From the NCBI GenBank assembly GCA_937775205.1, contig CALKBX010000020.1:1-64000 (forward strand): DNA of 64,000 nt, given 5' to 3'. Below, one piece after another: positions 45,006 through 53,289 of the stretch. The notes beneath the pieces were generated by a model, which had not been told where the DNA came from, ran no database searches, and saw only the letters and a program-made list of their open reading frames with translations. The number at the start of each line of letters is the position of its first letter. Within the stretch, counting starts at the first letter, position 1. The position numbers and the translations under genes are program-made. The DNA is from an uncultured Verrucomicrobiae bacterium (GTDB taxonomy: Bacteria > Verrucomicrobiota > Verrucomicrobiia > Limisphaerales > UBA1100).

Positions 45006-48000
45006 TTAAACCAATTCCGCCACGCCTTGCCCGCGTCCATCGGCGCCGCCTCCGTCGAGGTCGATGAGAATCTCGCGGGGCTCGTGGCCTTGGGCGGGGC
45101 CTACGATTCCGCGGTCTTCTAGCTCGTCCATAATGCGGGCGGCGCGGGTGTAGCCGAGACGTAGGCGACGTTGCAGTTTGGAGACGCTGGCTTTTTGTTC
45201 GCTGCGGATCACCTCGATGCATTGCTGGATGAGATCTTCATCCTCACCGCTGACGGCCGAGCCAGCCAAAGCGGGTTTGGAAAGTTGCTGGGTGATGTCC
45301 ACCTCGAACTTCGGTTTGCCTTGGCCGGTGATGAAGCTGACGATTTGTTGCACCTCTTCGTCGGTGACGAGCGGGCCTTGCGCGCGAGTGGGTTTGGGCG
45401 CGCCGGGCGGTTGATAAAGCATGTCGCCTTTGCCTAAAAGTTTCTCCGCGCCCATCTCATCGAGGATGACGCGGCTGTCGATTTTCGAGGCCACCTGAAA
45501 CGCAATGCGGCTCGGAATGTTGGCTTTGATGACGCCGGTGATGACTTTCACGCTGGGGCGCTGGGTGGCCACGATGCAGTGGATGCCGGCGGCGCGAGCC
45601 ATTTGGGTGATGCGGGCGATGGCGTTTTCCACCTCGGCGGGCGCGGTGAGCATGAGATCGGCCAGCTCGTCGATGACCACCACGATGTAACTGAGGCGAT
45701 CTGGGATCTCGATTTCTTCGTCGCGGGGCACGACGATTTCTTCATCGATTTCCACGGCGAATCCTTCGGAGCTTCCGCGCTCGCCATCAAAGAGAGTCAT
45801 CTGCGGCTCCGGCTCGGCGGGCGGTTTGTCGCGGCGGCGTTTGTTGAAGGATTGGATGTTCTTCACGTTCTCCTTTGCAAAAATCTTGTAGCGCTTTTCC
45901 ATTTCCGAAACCACCCAGCGCAAAGCGAGAATGACTTTTTTGGGATCGGTGACCACCGGCATCGCGAGGTGCGGCAGGGTGTTGTACATTTGCAGCTCCA
46001 CCACTTTGGGATCGATCATCACCAGCCGTAATTCGTCCGGCGAAAACTTGTAAAGTAACGAGGTGACGATGCCGTTCATACACACGCTCTTGCCCGCGCC
46101 GGTGGCGCCGGCGATGAGCAAATGCGGCATCTCGGCGAGATCGGCCACGATAGGTTTGCCGTACACATCCTTGCCCAACGCCACGGGCACTTTGGCTTTG
46201 CTTTTCTTCCACTCATCACTCTCGAGCAAATCGCGCATAATGACTTTCGTCTTGATGCGGTTGGGCACCTCAACACCCACGGTGCTCTTGCCGGGCACGG
46301 GGGCGAGAATGTTGATACGTTCCGCCTTCAATGCGGCAGTGACATTGTTGGTGTAGGTGGTGATTTTCTCCATCTTCACGCCCGGCGCGGGATGGAACTC
46401 AAAGCGGGTGATGGTTGGCCCTTTCGTGATGTCGCCCAACGCGACTTCTACGCCGAATTGCTTGAGCGTTTGCTGGATGGTAATGGCGGCGGCTTTGAGT
46501 TCGTCGGTGGAGTCGACGGCGGTGGCAATAAATTCGGGCGCCTGGAGAAATTCGACCGGCGGCAGTTTGTAATTCTCAATCAGCGGGCCGCGCGCCACAG
46601 CGGTGGGCTTGGGCCGTTTGAGTTGCTTGGGCCTGACGGGGCCGGTGCTGGAAATGGCGGGGGCGATGTGCACCGTAGGCTCGGTGTCGTCCTTCGAGTC
46701 ACCGAGAATATCTTTCGTAGTGGCTGCGCCGTGGTCGGCTTTTTCTGTCAATGCCACCTCGGGATTTGCGGTGAGGTCTTCGTCCTCGAAAACTGTTTCG
46801 GGCAAAGCCGCCACGGCAACGGCCACGGTGTAAATTTCTGCTTTTTGGCTGAGGCCTTCCAACACAAATTCTCCCAACAACCGCACTTCGTACTGAGGTT
46901 GGCTGATGAGATCCTGCTGGATTTTTCCTGAAACCGCCACGCCGCCGACCGGCGCGTATTCCTCAATGCGCGAGGCGATGTTCACGCCGTCGCCGAGAAT
47001 GTCATTGCCTTCGCGGACGACGTCGCCCTGATGAATGCCGATGCGCAGTTCAAGATGCTCCTCGCCGAGCACTTTCGCCTGAATGGCCAGCGCGCACTCA
47101 ACCGCGCTGAGCGAGCTGTCGAAACTCAAAAGTAAACCATCGCCGATTTCCTTGAGCCATTCGCCTTCAAATTGTTTGACCAATGGCTTGAGCAGGCGGC
47201 GTTGTTTTTTAAGGAGCTTCAGCGCCGCTTTTTCATCGCGATTGGCGAGGGCGGAATAATCCACGATATCCGTGAACACAATCGCCGCCAACTTGCGGCG
47301 CGGTTCCGGGGCGGCATCCTCATCATCGACGGCCACCTTGGGGCGCGCTTGCGGTTGGCTGAGGTCGATGATGTTTGGCTCTTCGTTAGTGACGCCAATG
47401 GGCATCGCTTGGGCGGCGTTGGCCAATTCTTTTTGCAAATCCGCCACGCGCTGTTGCAGTTCAGCTTCGCGTTGGTTCAGCTCGATCTCTTCGTTGGCCA
47501 GCGGCTGCGAGCGATCCACCTTGGGCAGCTTCCATTTTGTCCACGCGGCTTTGGCCCATTCTTTGAGTTGAAAATTAGTGAGATAAAGCAGGCTCACCAA
47601 ATACACCGCCAGCAATAACACCGTGGCGCCCGCCGTGCCCACGTGTTGGAAAATGCCTTTGTGCAACAGCATGCCCACATAGCCGCCGGCGTCCACTGTG
47701 TTCAGGCTTTTCGCCAGTCCGCCAAAGAGGCCGGGATATAAACTCAACCCCGCCGACCCCGCCAGCACCAGCGCCGCCGCCCACGGCCAGCGCTTGCGCA
47801 AGCCGTCGAGTTTATCGGTGAAAAATGCGATGGCGAAAATCAGTGTCAACGGCGGCAACAAATACGCCGACGCGCCCAGCGCCATAAAGCACCCCTGAGC
47901 CAGCCACGCGCCAAGCGTGCCCACGAGATTGTGCAGGGGGTCGTTGACGTTCGTGCCGTTGAGCAACAGATCGCCTTTATCAAAGGAAAACAGCGCCAAC

Positions 48001-48095
48001 AAAAATAACACAGCCAGAGCCAGTAGCCCTATACCGAGCACTTCGTTGGCACCTCCTTTGGAATCCAGTTTTTTGGGAGCCTCCTTACGCGCCAT
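45006..48095 (-). CDS. ftsK: FtsK/SpoIIIE DNA translocase with an embedded class III adenylate/guanylate cyclase domain
   Basis: 1029 residues in a single frame. Membrane domain: about four helices within residues 18-172. Coiled segment 195-230. Class III nucleotidyl cyclase 267-423 (KLAAIVFTDIVDYSALANRD; KEIGDGLLLSF; RIGIHQGDVV; NDILGDGVNIASRIEE). All six canonical residues are present: metal ligands D276 and D319, adenine-type K315 and D365, transition-state N372 and R376. FtsK beta/alpha motor: about 515-930, with Walker A GATGAGKS at 663-670, Walker B VVVIDELADLM at 805-815, and an acidic 40-residue insert at about 757-797. Gamma winged helix, which reads KOPS-like DNA, 945-1005. FtsK pumps chromosomal DNA at the division septum. 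The cyclase occupies the position of the usual variable linker. Confidence 0.95.
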   Translation of the reverse strand: MARKEAPKKLDSKGGANEVLGIGLLALAVLFLLALFSFDKGDLLLNGTNVNDPLHNLVGTLGAWLAQGCFMALGASAYLLPPLTLIFAIAFFTDKLDGLRKRWPWAAALVLAGSAGLSLYPGLFGGLAKSLNTVDAGGYVGMLLHKGIFQHVGTAGATVLLLAVYLVSLLYLTNFQLKEWAKAAWTKWKLPKVDRSQPLANEEIELNQREAELQQRVADLQKELANAAQAMPIGVTNEEPNIIDLSQPQARPKVAVDDEDAAPEPRRKLAAIVFTDIVDYSALANRDEKAALKLLKKQRRLLKPLVKQFEGEWLKEIGDGLLLSFDSSLSAVECALAIQAKVLGEEHLELRIGIHQGDVVREGNDILGDGVNIASRIEEYAPVGGVAVSGKIQQDLISQPQYEVRLLGEFVLEGLSQKAEIYTVAVAVAALPETVFEDEDLTANPEVALTEKADHGAATTKDILGDSKDDTEPTVHIAPAISSTGPVRPKQLKRPKPTAVARGPLIENYKLPPVEFLQAPEFIATAVDSTDELKAAAITIQQTLKQFGVEVALGDITKGPTITRFEFHPAPGVKMEKITTYTNNVTAALKAERINILAPVPGKSTVGVEVPNRIKTKVIMRDLLESDEWKKSKAKVPVALGKDVYGKPIVADLAEMPHLLIAGATGAGKSVCMNGIVTSLLYKFSPDELRLVMIDPKVVELQMYNTLPHLAMPVVTDPKKVILALRWVVSEMEKRYKIFAKENVKNIQSFNKRRRDKPPAEPEPQMTLFDGERGSSEGFAVEIDEEIVVPRDEEIEIPDRLSYIVVVIDELADLMLTAPAEVENAIARITQMARAAGIHCIVATQRPSVKVITGVIKANIPSRIAFQVASKIDSRVILDEMGAEKLLGKGDMLYQPPGAPKPTRAQGPLVTDEEVQQIVSFITGQGKPKFEVDITQQLSKPALAGSAVSGEDEDLIQQCIEVIRSEQKASVSKLQRRLRLGYTRAARIMDELEDRGIVGPAQGHEPREILIDLDGGGADGRGQGVAELV

Positions 48096-48157
48096 CCGCC
48101 AAAAGTAGAGCAGAAAATGAGGCGTTTTACAAACTCAAACTGGGGGAGGGGATGAAC

Positions 48158-48179
48158 CGCCAAGACACGTCTTGGCGGC
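48158..48179. repeat. Short inverted repeat, family C relative
   Basis: CCGCCAAGA, CACG, TCTTGGCGG: a perfect 9-bp hairpin between the divergent ftsK and YihY genes. It shares the CCGCCAAG core with the elements at 35566 and 39578. Confidence 0.7.
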
Positions 48180-48195
48180 TCAAAAATTGTCTCAC

Positions 48196-49305
48196 ATGTT
48201 TTTTTCTGATAGCTTCCGCCAACCCGTGAACAATCCTTTGCCGAACATCCCGAATCCCTGGAAGATCTTTCGTGAAGATCTGGCGCAGGTGATGGAAAAG
48301 GAAAGCCGCGTGGTACTGCCCAAGCGCTGGATGCGTGTGGCGCGGTTTATCCTGCTGGCGTATCGCAAGTTCGACGAGGAACGCTGCTTCATGCGCGCGG
48401 CGGCGCTGGCTTTCAACTCGCTGCTGGCGCTCATCCCGGTGCTGGCGCTGGCCACAGTGCTCACTACAGCAATCGGGCAAGACGGCAAATCGCAATCGGT
48501 GCAGCAGTTCGTGGGGAAAATTATTGTCAGCGTGTTGCCGGCCAAACACGAGGATCCGGCGAAGGAAACTGAGATAAAAAAAATCCGCGACGGCTTGCAG
48601 AAAAATATTTCTGACTTCAGCAACAACCTCGCGCAGCAGGTAAAGTTCGACAAGACGGGTGTGCTCAGTGCACTGGTGTTTGTGTATCTCGGGCTGATGG
48701 TGGTGATGCAGTTGGAGGATACGTTTAATGATTTGTGGGCCGTGCGGCGGAGTCGAGTGTGGTACTCGCAGTTGCTAAAATTTTCGCCGGGGTTGGTGCT
48801 CGGCCCCGGCTGCATCATCCTCGCCTTCGCGCTGGCCAACGCGGTGCATTTTGAAAACATCAGCGGCCAACTGCAATCAATGGGCGCGGTGGGCAATGTG
48901 ATCGTGCCGCTGCTCTTCGCGATGGCGGGCTTAACGTTTTTGTACAAGCTCATCCCGAATACCAAAGTTTCGTGGACCGCTGCGATTTGGGGCGGCGTGG
49001 TGGCCGGCATTTTGTGGCAACTCAACCACCTCGCCAGCGCGCTGTATATTTCGCACGTGGTGGTGGAGAAAGGTTGGTACTCACAAACCTACGGCGGCAG
49101 CCTCGGCCTGTTGCCGGTGTTTATGTTGGCGGTTTATTTTACTTGGCTGATTCTGCTGTACGGCGCGCTCGTCGCCGCGCGGGTGCAATACCACACCACG
49201 CCTCTCCAGGAATCCGTGGAGGACAAAGATGCCGAGCCAAAAAAACCCAATCCCGGCGAACGCGAGGGCGATGATTTAACAGAAGCCGATGAAGCCAAAA
49301 AATAA
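48196..49305 (+). CDS. YihY/BrkB family inner-membrane protein (formerly 'RNase BN')
   Basis: Start at ATG 48196 (MFFSDSFRQPVNNPLPNIPN), preferred over a TTG 24 bp upstream. 369 residues, about six helices. Family signatures: RAAALAFNSLLALIPVLALA, LEDTFNDLWAVRRSR, FLYKLIPNTKVSWTAAIWGG and ALYISHVVVEKGWYSQTYGG with SLGLLPVFMLAVYFTWLILL. A family with no proven role; proposed transporters. The C-terminal ~35 residues are charged and cytoplasmic. It overlaps the DUF4149 gene by 17 bp. Confidence 0.88.
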   Translation: MFFSDSFRQPVNNPLPNIPNPWKIFREDLAQVMEKESRVVLPKRWMRVARFILLAYRKFDEERCFMRAAALAFNSLLALIPVLALATVLTTAIGQDGKSQSVQQFVGKIIVSVLPAKHEDPAKETEIKKIRDGLQKNISDFSNNLAQQVKFDKTGVLSALVFVYLGLMVVMQLEDTFNDLWAVRRSRVWYSQLLKFSPGLVLGPGCIILAFALANAVHFENISGQLQSMGAVGNVIVPLLFAMAGLTFLYKLIPNTKVSWTAAIWGGVVAGILWQLNHLASALYISHVVVEKGWYSQTYGGSLGLLPVFMLAVYFTWLILLYGALVAARVQYHTTPLQESVEDKDAEPKKPNPGEREGDDLTEADEAKK

Positions 49306-49840
49306 TCCGCTGCGCATCGCGCAATTGGTGTTCGTGCTGACCGCCGCCGTGTGGCTGGGCGGCGCGGTACTTTTCACCTTCGTGGCCGGGCCCATGTTTT
49401 TCGCACCCGAATTGGCCGAAGCCCTCCCCAAACCCCGCGACGGCATCGTGGCACAGGAACTCATCCACCGCTTCACCGCCTTCCAACTTTCGCTCGCCGC
49501 CATCGCCGCGCTCGCGCTGCTGGCGGGATGGCGGCTGGAGGGCAAAGGCGGAAAATTTCCCCGCGCGCGGGCATTGCTGCTGGCGGTGATGGTGGCGCTG
49601 ATTGTGTTCGGTTTGATTTACATCACCCCGCGCCTCGAATGGCTGCATCAGCTGAAGTACCCCGACTATTTCAAAATAGGAACCACCCCCGAACAAACCG
49701 CCTACGCCAACAAATCCTTCGGCCCCCTGCATGGCATCTCGCAAATTGGAAATTTAGTGGTGCTATTCGGATTGATCGCCCAACTCGTGCTCGCGTGGAA
49801 AGCCGAGGTGGGGATGAAAGAAAACCGCAACCCAATGTAG
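49289..49840 (+). CDS. DUF4149-type integral membrane protein
   Basis: 183 residues, four helices. RIAQLVFVLTAAVWLGGAVL, FTFVAGPMFF, and the C-terminal FGPLHGISQIGNLVVLFGLI pattern fit DUF4149 (TMEM205-like). Conserved Arg/His around QELIHRFTAFQLSLAAIAAL. Function unknown. Starts inside the YihY gene, so the two are translationally coupled. Confidence 0.7.
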   Translation: MKPKNNPLRIAQLVFVLTAAVWLGGAVLFTFVAGPMFFAPELAEALPKPRDGIVAQELIHRFTAFQLSLAAIAALALLAGWRLEGKGGKFPRARALLLAVMVALIVFGLIYITPRLEWLHQLKYPDYFKIGTTPEQTAYANKSFGPLHGISQIGNLVVLFGLIAQLVLAWKAEVGMKENRNPM

Positions 49841-49845
49841 CCGAT

Positions 49846-49874
49846 GGTAGGGACACGCAAAGCGCGTCCCTACC
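49846..49874. repeat. Palindromic repeat, family A
   Basis: GGTAGGGACACGC, AAA, GCGCGTCCCTACC. One base differs from a perfect palindrome. Sister of 39501-39530. Followed at 49904-49926 by a family D copy, so the 82-bp convergent gap before rsfS is nearly filled with palindromes. Confidence 0.8.
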
Positions 49875-49903
49875 GTGCTTGCGGAAAATTCAGAATGAAA
49901 AAA

Positions 49904-49926
49904 CCCAGGCCACCGGCCCGGGCTAC
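49904..49926. repeat. Palindromic repeat, family D
   Basis: CCCAGGCC, ACC, GGCCCGGG then CTAC. It touches the 3' end of rsfS (stop at 49923). Same family as 44102-44125. Confidence 0.75.
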
Positions 49927-50273
49927 ACTTCCGCTGGCTCCACCAAAGCGGCGTCGTTCCACAGCTCTTCGAGGTCGTATTGGTCGCGGACGGATTGGAG
50001 CATCACGTGCACAATCACGTCGTAATAATCGAGCACGACCCATTGATTTCTCCGATCCCCTTCGGGTTTGGGCGGGGGCACGGCGTGATCTTTTTGGAGG
50101 CGGCCGGCGATATCCGTCCAGATAGCGCGCACGTGTGGCTCGCTGTTGCCGGTGGCGATCACAAAATAATCGGTGATGGTCGACACCTTTCGCACATCGA
50201 GCACGAGCAGATTCTCCGCCTTTTTATCGTCGGCGTATTCGCGGCACGCCAGAGCCAATGCTTGTCCTTCCAT
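49923..50273 (-). CDS. rsfS: Ribosome silencing factor
   Basis: 116 residues, the normal size. LVLDVRKVSTITDYFVIATG, WVVLDYYDVIVHVMLQSVRD and YDLEELWNDA are the family's core segments. It binds ribosomal protein uL14 and blocks subunit joining in starvation. Lies 7 bp after nadD on the same strand, the common nadD-rsfS order. The C-terminal Pro/Glu tail runs into a family D palindrome. Confidence 0.95.
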   Translation of the reverse strand: MEGQALALACREYADDKKAENLLVLDVRKVSTITDYFVIATGNSEPHVRAIWTDIAGRLQKDHAVPPPKPEGDRRNQWVVLDYYDVIVHVMLQSVRDQYDLEELWNDAALVEPAEV

Positions 50274-50280
50274 ATTTATC

Positions 50281-50898
50281 CTAGTAACTATGCCTTAGTT
50301 TCAGAGCAGCCGCAACCGCGGCCGGCACAAAATTTTCGATCTCTTCAATGGGCTCACCCGCACGCAGGCGATCGCGCAAATCACTGGCGGAAATAGCCAC
50401 CGGTTCCCCGCGCAACACAGTGCCGCGAAAGGACGGCGGAAATTCCGCCACGCCGGTTTCCGATTTCCCAGCCCCTTCGCCACTCCCGTCGGAACGGGGC
50501 ACTACCACAAAAGTGGCCGCGTCCGCAAGCGCCGCCGCTTCGCGCCATTCAGGCAGCGTGGGCACATGATCCGCGCCGATGAGATAAAATAACTCCGCCT
50601 CCGGAAAGCGCGCCGCATAATCGCGCACCGTATCGATAGAGTACGAAACCCCCGAACGCTCGATTTCCTGCGCATCAATTTCGCAACGCGGTTCATCCGC
50701 AAACGCCAACCGCAGCCACGCCAACCGATCTGCCGCCGGCGCGGGCATTTGCTCCGGCTTAAAAGGCGATTGCGCTGCGGGGATAATAAACAGCCGATCC
50801 AACCACACCTCCGCCAACGCCGCCCGCGCCACCATCATGTGCCCGAGATGAACGGGATTAAACGAGCCACCAAAGAGACCAATGCGTTGCGCCGCCAT
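50281..50898 (-). CDS. nadD: Nicotinate-nucleotide adenylyltransferase
   Basis: 205 residues. GLFGGSFNPVHLGHMMVARA carries the nucleotidyltransferase HxGH; IPAAQSPFKPEQMP and RSGVSYSIDTVRDYAARFP are family-specific, and ISASDLRDRLRAGEPI is the C-terminal ISSTxIR-type motif. Makes nicotinic acid adenine dinucleotide for NAD. Operon cstA-nadD-rsfS on the minus strand, gaps 1 and 7 bp. Confidence 0.95.
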   Translation of the reverse strand: MAAQRIGLFGGSFNPVHLGHMMVARAALAEVWLDRLFIIPAAQSPFKPEQMPAPAADRLAWLRLAFADEPRCEIDAQEIERSGVSYSIDTVRDYAARFPEAELFYLIGADHVPTLPEWREAAALADAATFVVVPRSDGSGEGAGKSETGVAEFPPSFRGTVLRGEPVAISASDLRDRLRAGEPIEEIENFVPAAVAAALKLRHSY

Positions 50899-50899
50899 G

Positions 50900-52786
50900 C
50901 TATGCCTTGGCCGAAGCAGGTTCCGGTTTTTGATCGAGTGCGTTCTCCTCCAGCACGCCTTTGGCTTTGGGGAAAATTTTGATAGCCTCGACGATCATCC
51001 AAATTTCCAGCGCGATCGTTGCCAAGCCAATACCGCCGAGGAGGTAGTTGGGCTTGTGATCAGGGAATCCTTCCCGCGCGGTTAACAACCAACCGGGCGC
51101 TTCCCACAGTTGATAGGTCATCGCCCATACCGGCATGATGAGCATGAAAATCATTGGGATGGCGAGGAACCAAATCGCGCGCCCGCGGCGCCACAAATAA
51201 AAGGTGATGACAAGAAATGACAGACCGGCGAGCAATTGATTGGTCGCACCAAAAAGCGGCCAAAGAAGAAGCCCGCCTTTGCCGGCGTTGGCGAGGCTCC
51301 ATACTTTGCCCGCGGGCGGCACGGCGGCCATTGCACCGGCGATGACGATGGCGAAAATTGTGGCGCCGTGTTTGTTTTGCAACCACGCCAATGGAGCGAG
51401 TGGCGGAGTATTTGATTCACCGATTTTGCCGCCGAGTGTGGCGGCGAGTTCCTGCACGACGTAACGTTGCAAACGGCAGGCGGTGTCGAGCGTGGTGCCG
51501 GCGAAGGAGGCGACGAGCACGCCCATCAACGCGATGGCCACGGCGGGCGCGATGCCGAGCGCTTGGAGGAAATTTGCCGAGCCCTGCACAAACGCGCCGA
51601 CCTTCGCGGCCAATGCACCGGCGGCGAGCCAGTCGCCGTACTGCGCGGTCCACGCGGCGGTGCCGGTGAGCATCGTGCCCTCATGCATCATCCCGAGACC
51701 GAGCCCCGCGCCGCAGGCGAGGATGACCAGCGTGGCGAGAAAGCCCTCGGTGAGCATACTGCCGTAGCCGACGAAGCGCGCGTCCTCTTCGTTCTTGAGT
51801 TGTTTGCTGCTCGTGCCGCTGGAAACGAGGCAGTGAAATCCACTGACCGCGCCACACGCGATGGTAATAAATAGGAACGGAAAAATGAGCGGCGCGTTCT
51901 TAGGGCTGAAATCCCACATCGGCGCCACCATACTGAGCGTTTGTTTTTCGCCGCCGCTTGGCGTGTAGCCAAAGAACGCCGCCACGCCGAGGCCGAGCAC
52001 GATGAGCGCCAACGCGGAAATCAATTGCAACGAGTTGATGTAATCGCGCGGCTGCAGCAACGTCCAAACCGGCAGCACGGAAGCGACGTAAGAATAGCCA
52101 AGCAGCACGAGCACCCATTGCCACAAAGGCCACGCGGCGAGAACGGCGTTGAATGCGCCGAGCGCGCCGGTGTTGCCGTAGATGACGGCTAGATACATCA
52201 CCGCCAACGCGATGAGCGACGGCAAAAATAATCCAAAGCCTTTGCGATGCAAGAGGGTGCCGATGACGATCGCGATTGGGATTTGCACGATGCACGGAAA
52301 GATGGCGGCGGGGTATTGCTTGAACACCGCGGCGATGACTAATCCAAAAATCGCAAGCACCACGGTGAGCGCCATAAATAATACGAAGAGAAAAAGTAGG
52401 CGGACGCGTTTGTTCAAAACACGACCGGCAATTTCGCCAACGGTTTGGCCGTTGTTGCGGAGGCTGACGACAAGTGCGCCAAAGTCGTGCACGGCACCAA
52501 TGAAAATAGAACCGAGCACGACCCACAATAGCGCGGGAAGCCATCCCCACATGATGGCGATGGCCGGGCCGACGATGGGGCCGGTGCCAGCGATGGAGGT
52601 GAAGTGATGGCCGAAGACGATGGATTTTTTAGTGGGCACGTAGTCGACGCCGTCCTCAAGTTTTTCGCTGGGGCAGACGGCGCTGGCGGAGAGACGGAAG
52701 ATTTTTTTGCCCAGCCAGCGTCCATAAGTGTGGTAGGCAACGATGAATCCGAGGCCGGCGAGCAGGGCGATGAGGAGGGTTTCCAT
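50900..52786 (-). CDS. cstA: Carbon starvation protein CstA family transporter
   Basis: 628 residues, about 16 hydrophobic helices. YGRWLGKKIFRLSASAVCPS, DYVPTKKSIVFGHHFTSIAG, TGPIVGPAIAIMWGWLPALL and FIGAVHDFGALVVSLRNNGQ are the family's N-terminal core. CstA proteins import pyruvate or peptides under carbon limitation. The gene heads the operon with nadD and rsfS, which are not functionally related in an obvious way. The ~240 bp upstream (52787-53027) show no gene. Confidence 0.92.
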   Translation of the reverse strand: METLLIALLAGLGFIVAYHTYGRWLGKKIFRLSASAVCPSEKLEDGVDYVPTKKSIVFGHHFTSIAGTGPIVGPAIAIMWGWLPALLWVVLGSIFIGAVHDFGALVVSLRNNGQTVGEIAGRVLNKRVRLLFLFVLFMALTVVLAIFGLVIAAVFKQYPAAIFPCIVQIPIAIVIGTLLHRKGFGLFLPSLIALAVMYLAVIYGNTGALGAFNAVLAAWPLWQWVLVLLGYSYVASVLPVWTLLQPRDYINSLQLISALALIVLGLGVAAFFGYTPSGGEKQTLSMVAPMWDFSPKNAPLIFPFLFITIACGAVSGFHCLVSSGTSSKQLKNEEDARFVGYGSMLTEGFLATLVILACGAGLGLGMMHEGTMLTGTAAWTAQYGDWLAAGALAAKVGAFVQGSANFLQALGIAPAVAIALMGVLVASFAGTTLDTACRLQRYVVQELAATLGGKIGESNTPPLAPLAWLQNKHGATIFAIVIAGAMAAVPPAGKVWSLANAGKGGLLLWPLFGATNQLLAGLSFLVITFYLWRRGRAIWFLAIPMIFMLIMPVWAMTYQLWEAPGWLLTAREGFPDHKPNYLLGGIGLATIALEIWMIVEAIKIFPKAKGVLEENALDQKPEPASAKA

Positions 52787-53027
52787 GGCTATGACGCGCG
52801 GTGGCGTGCCGGAAAACTAGGGGGTCTTGGCGAAAAATGCAATGCGCGCGGGCGAATGGGCATTTTTTCAAAAAATTCAGTTGTTAACAGGTGTTAGCAG
52901 TGTTAGTAACTAACTTTTGCCGTTGGCAAGGCTTATCAACTATAAAGAATGCCTCGCCCGTGCTAAAGACTGGTGTACTGAAAAGGCGCTACGAACTGGC
53001 AGGGCGGGGTGACGAAGGAACAGATTT

Positions 53028-53183
53028 ATGTCACGACATCGCAGTTTACGATCTTCGAATACACTGGGCGCTAAGCGCAACGTGCTGAAGCGCTTTGAGC
53101 GCGTGGCACTGCTTAAGGAGCGCGGCGAGTGGAAAGAGGGCGACCGCGTGGTGGGACTTCGCAAGACGAAGCCCTCCGAATAG
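53028..53183 (+). CDS. Small basic protein of the PVC group (51 aa)
   Basis: ATG at 53028, TAG at 53181. The protein begins MSRHRSLRSSNTLGAKRNVL, then KRFERVALLKERGEWKEGDR and VVGLRKTKPSE. It matches the pattern I recall for the short, very basic ribosome-associated-type protein shared by Verrucomicrobia, Planctomycetes and Chlamydiae (KRNVLKRxERxxxL...W.EG....GLPK). Net charge is strongly positive, fitting RNA or ribosome binding. AAGGAA lies a few bases upstream (near 53015-53021). It precedes an RNA-modification gene. Confidence 0.8.
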   Translation: MSRHRSLRSSNTLGAKRNVLKRFERVALLKERGEWKEGDRVVGLRKTKPSE

Positions 53184-53289
53184 CGGCCGCGTAATTATTC
53201 GCTTCGATGTCACGGGCCTTCGCCCGGAGGTGCATCTGTTCCACGGTGAGACACTGAACGGAAGTTCTGTGCCTGAATGAGAACAGTTG

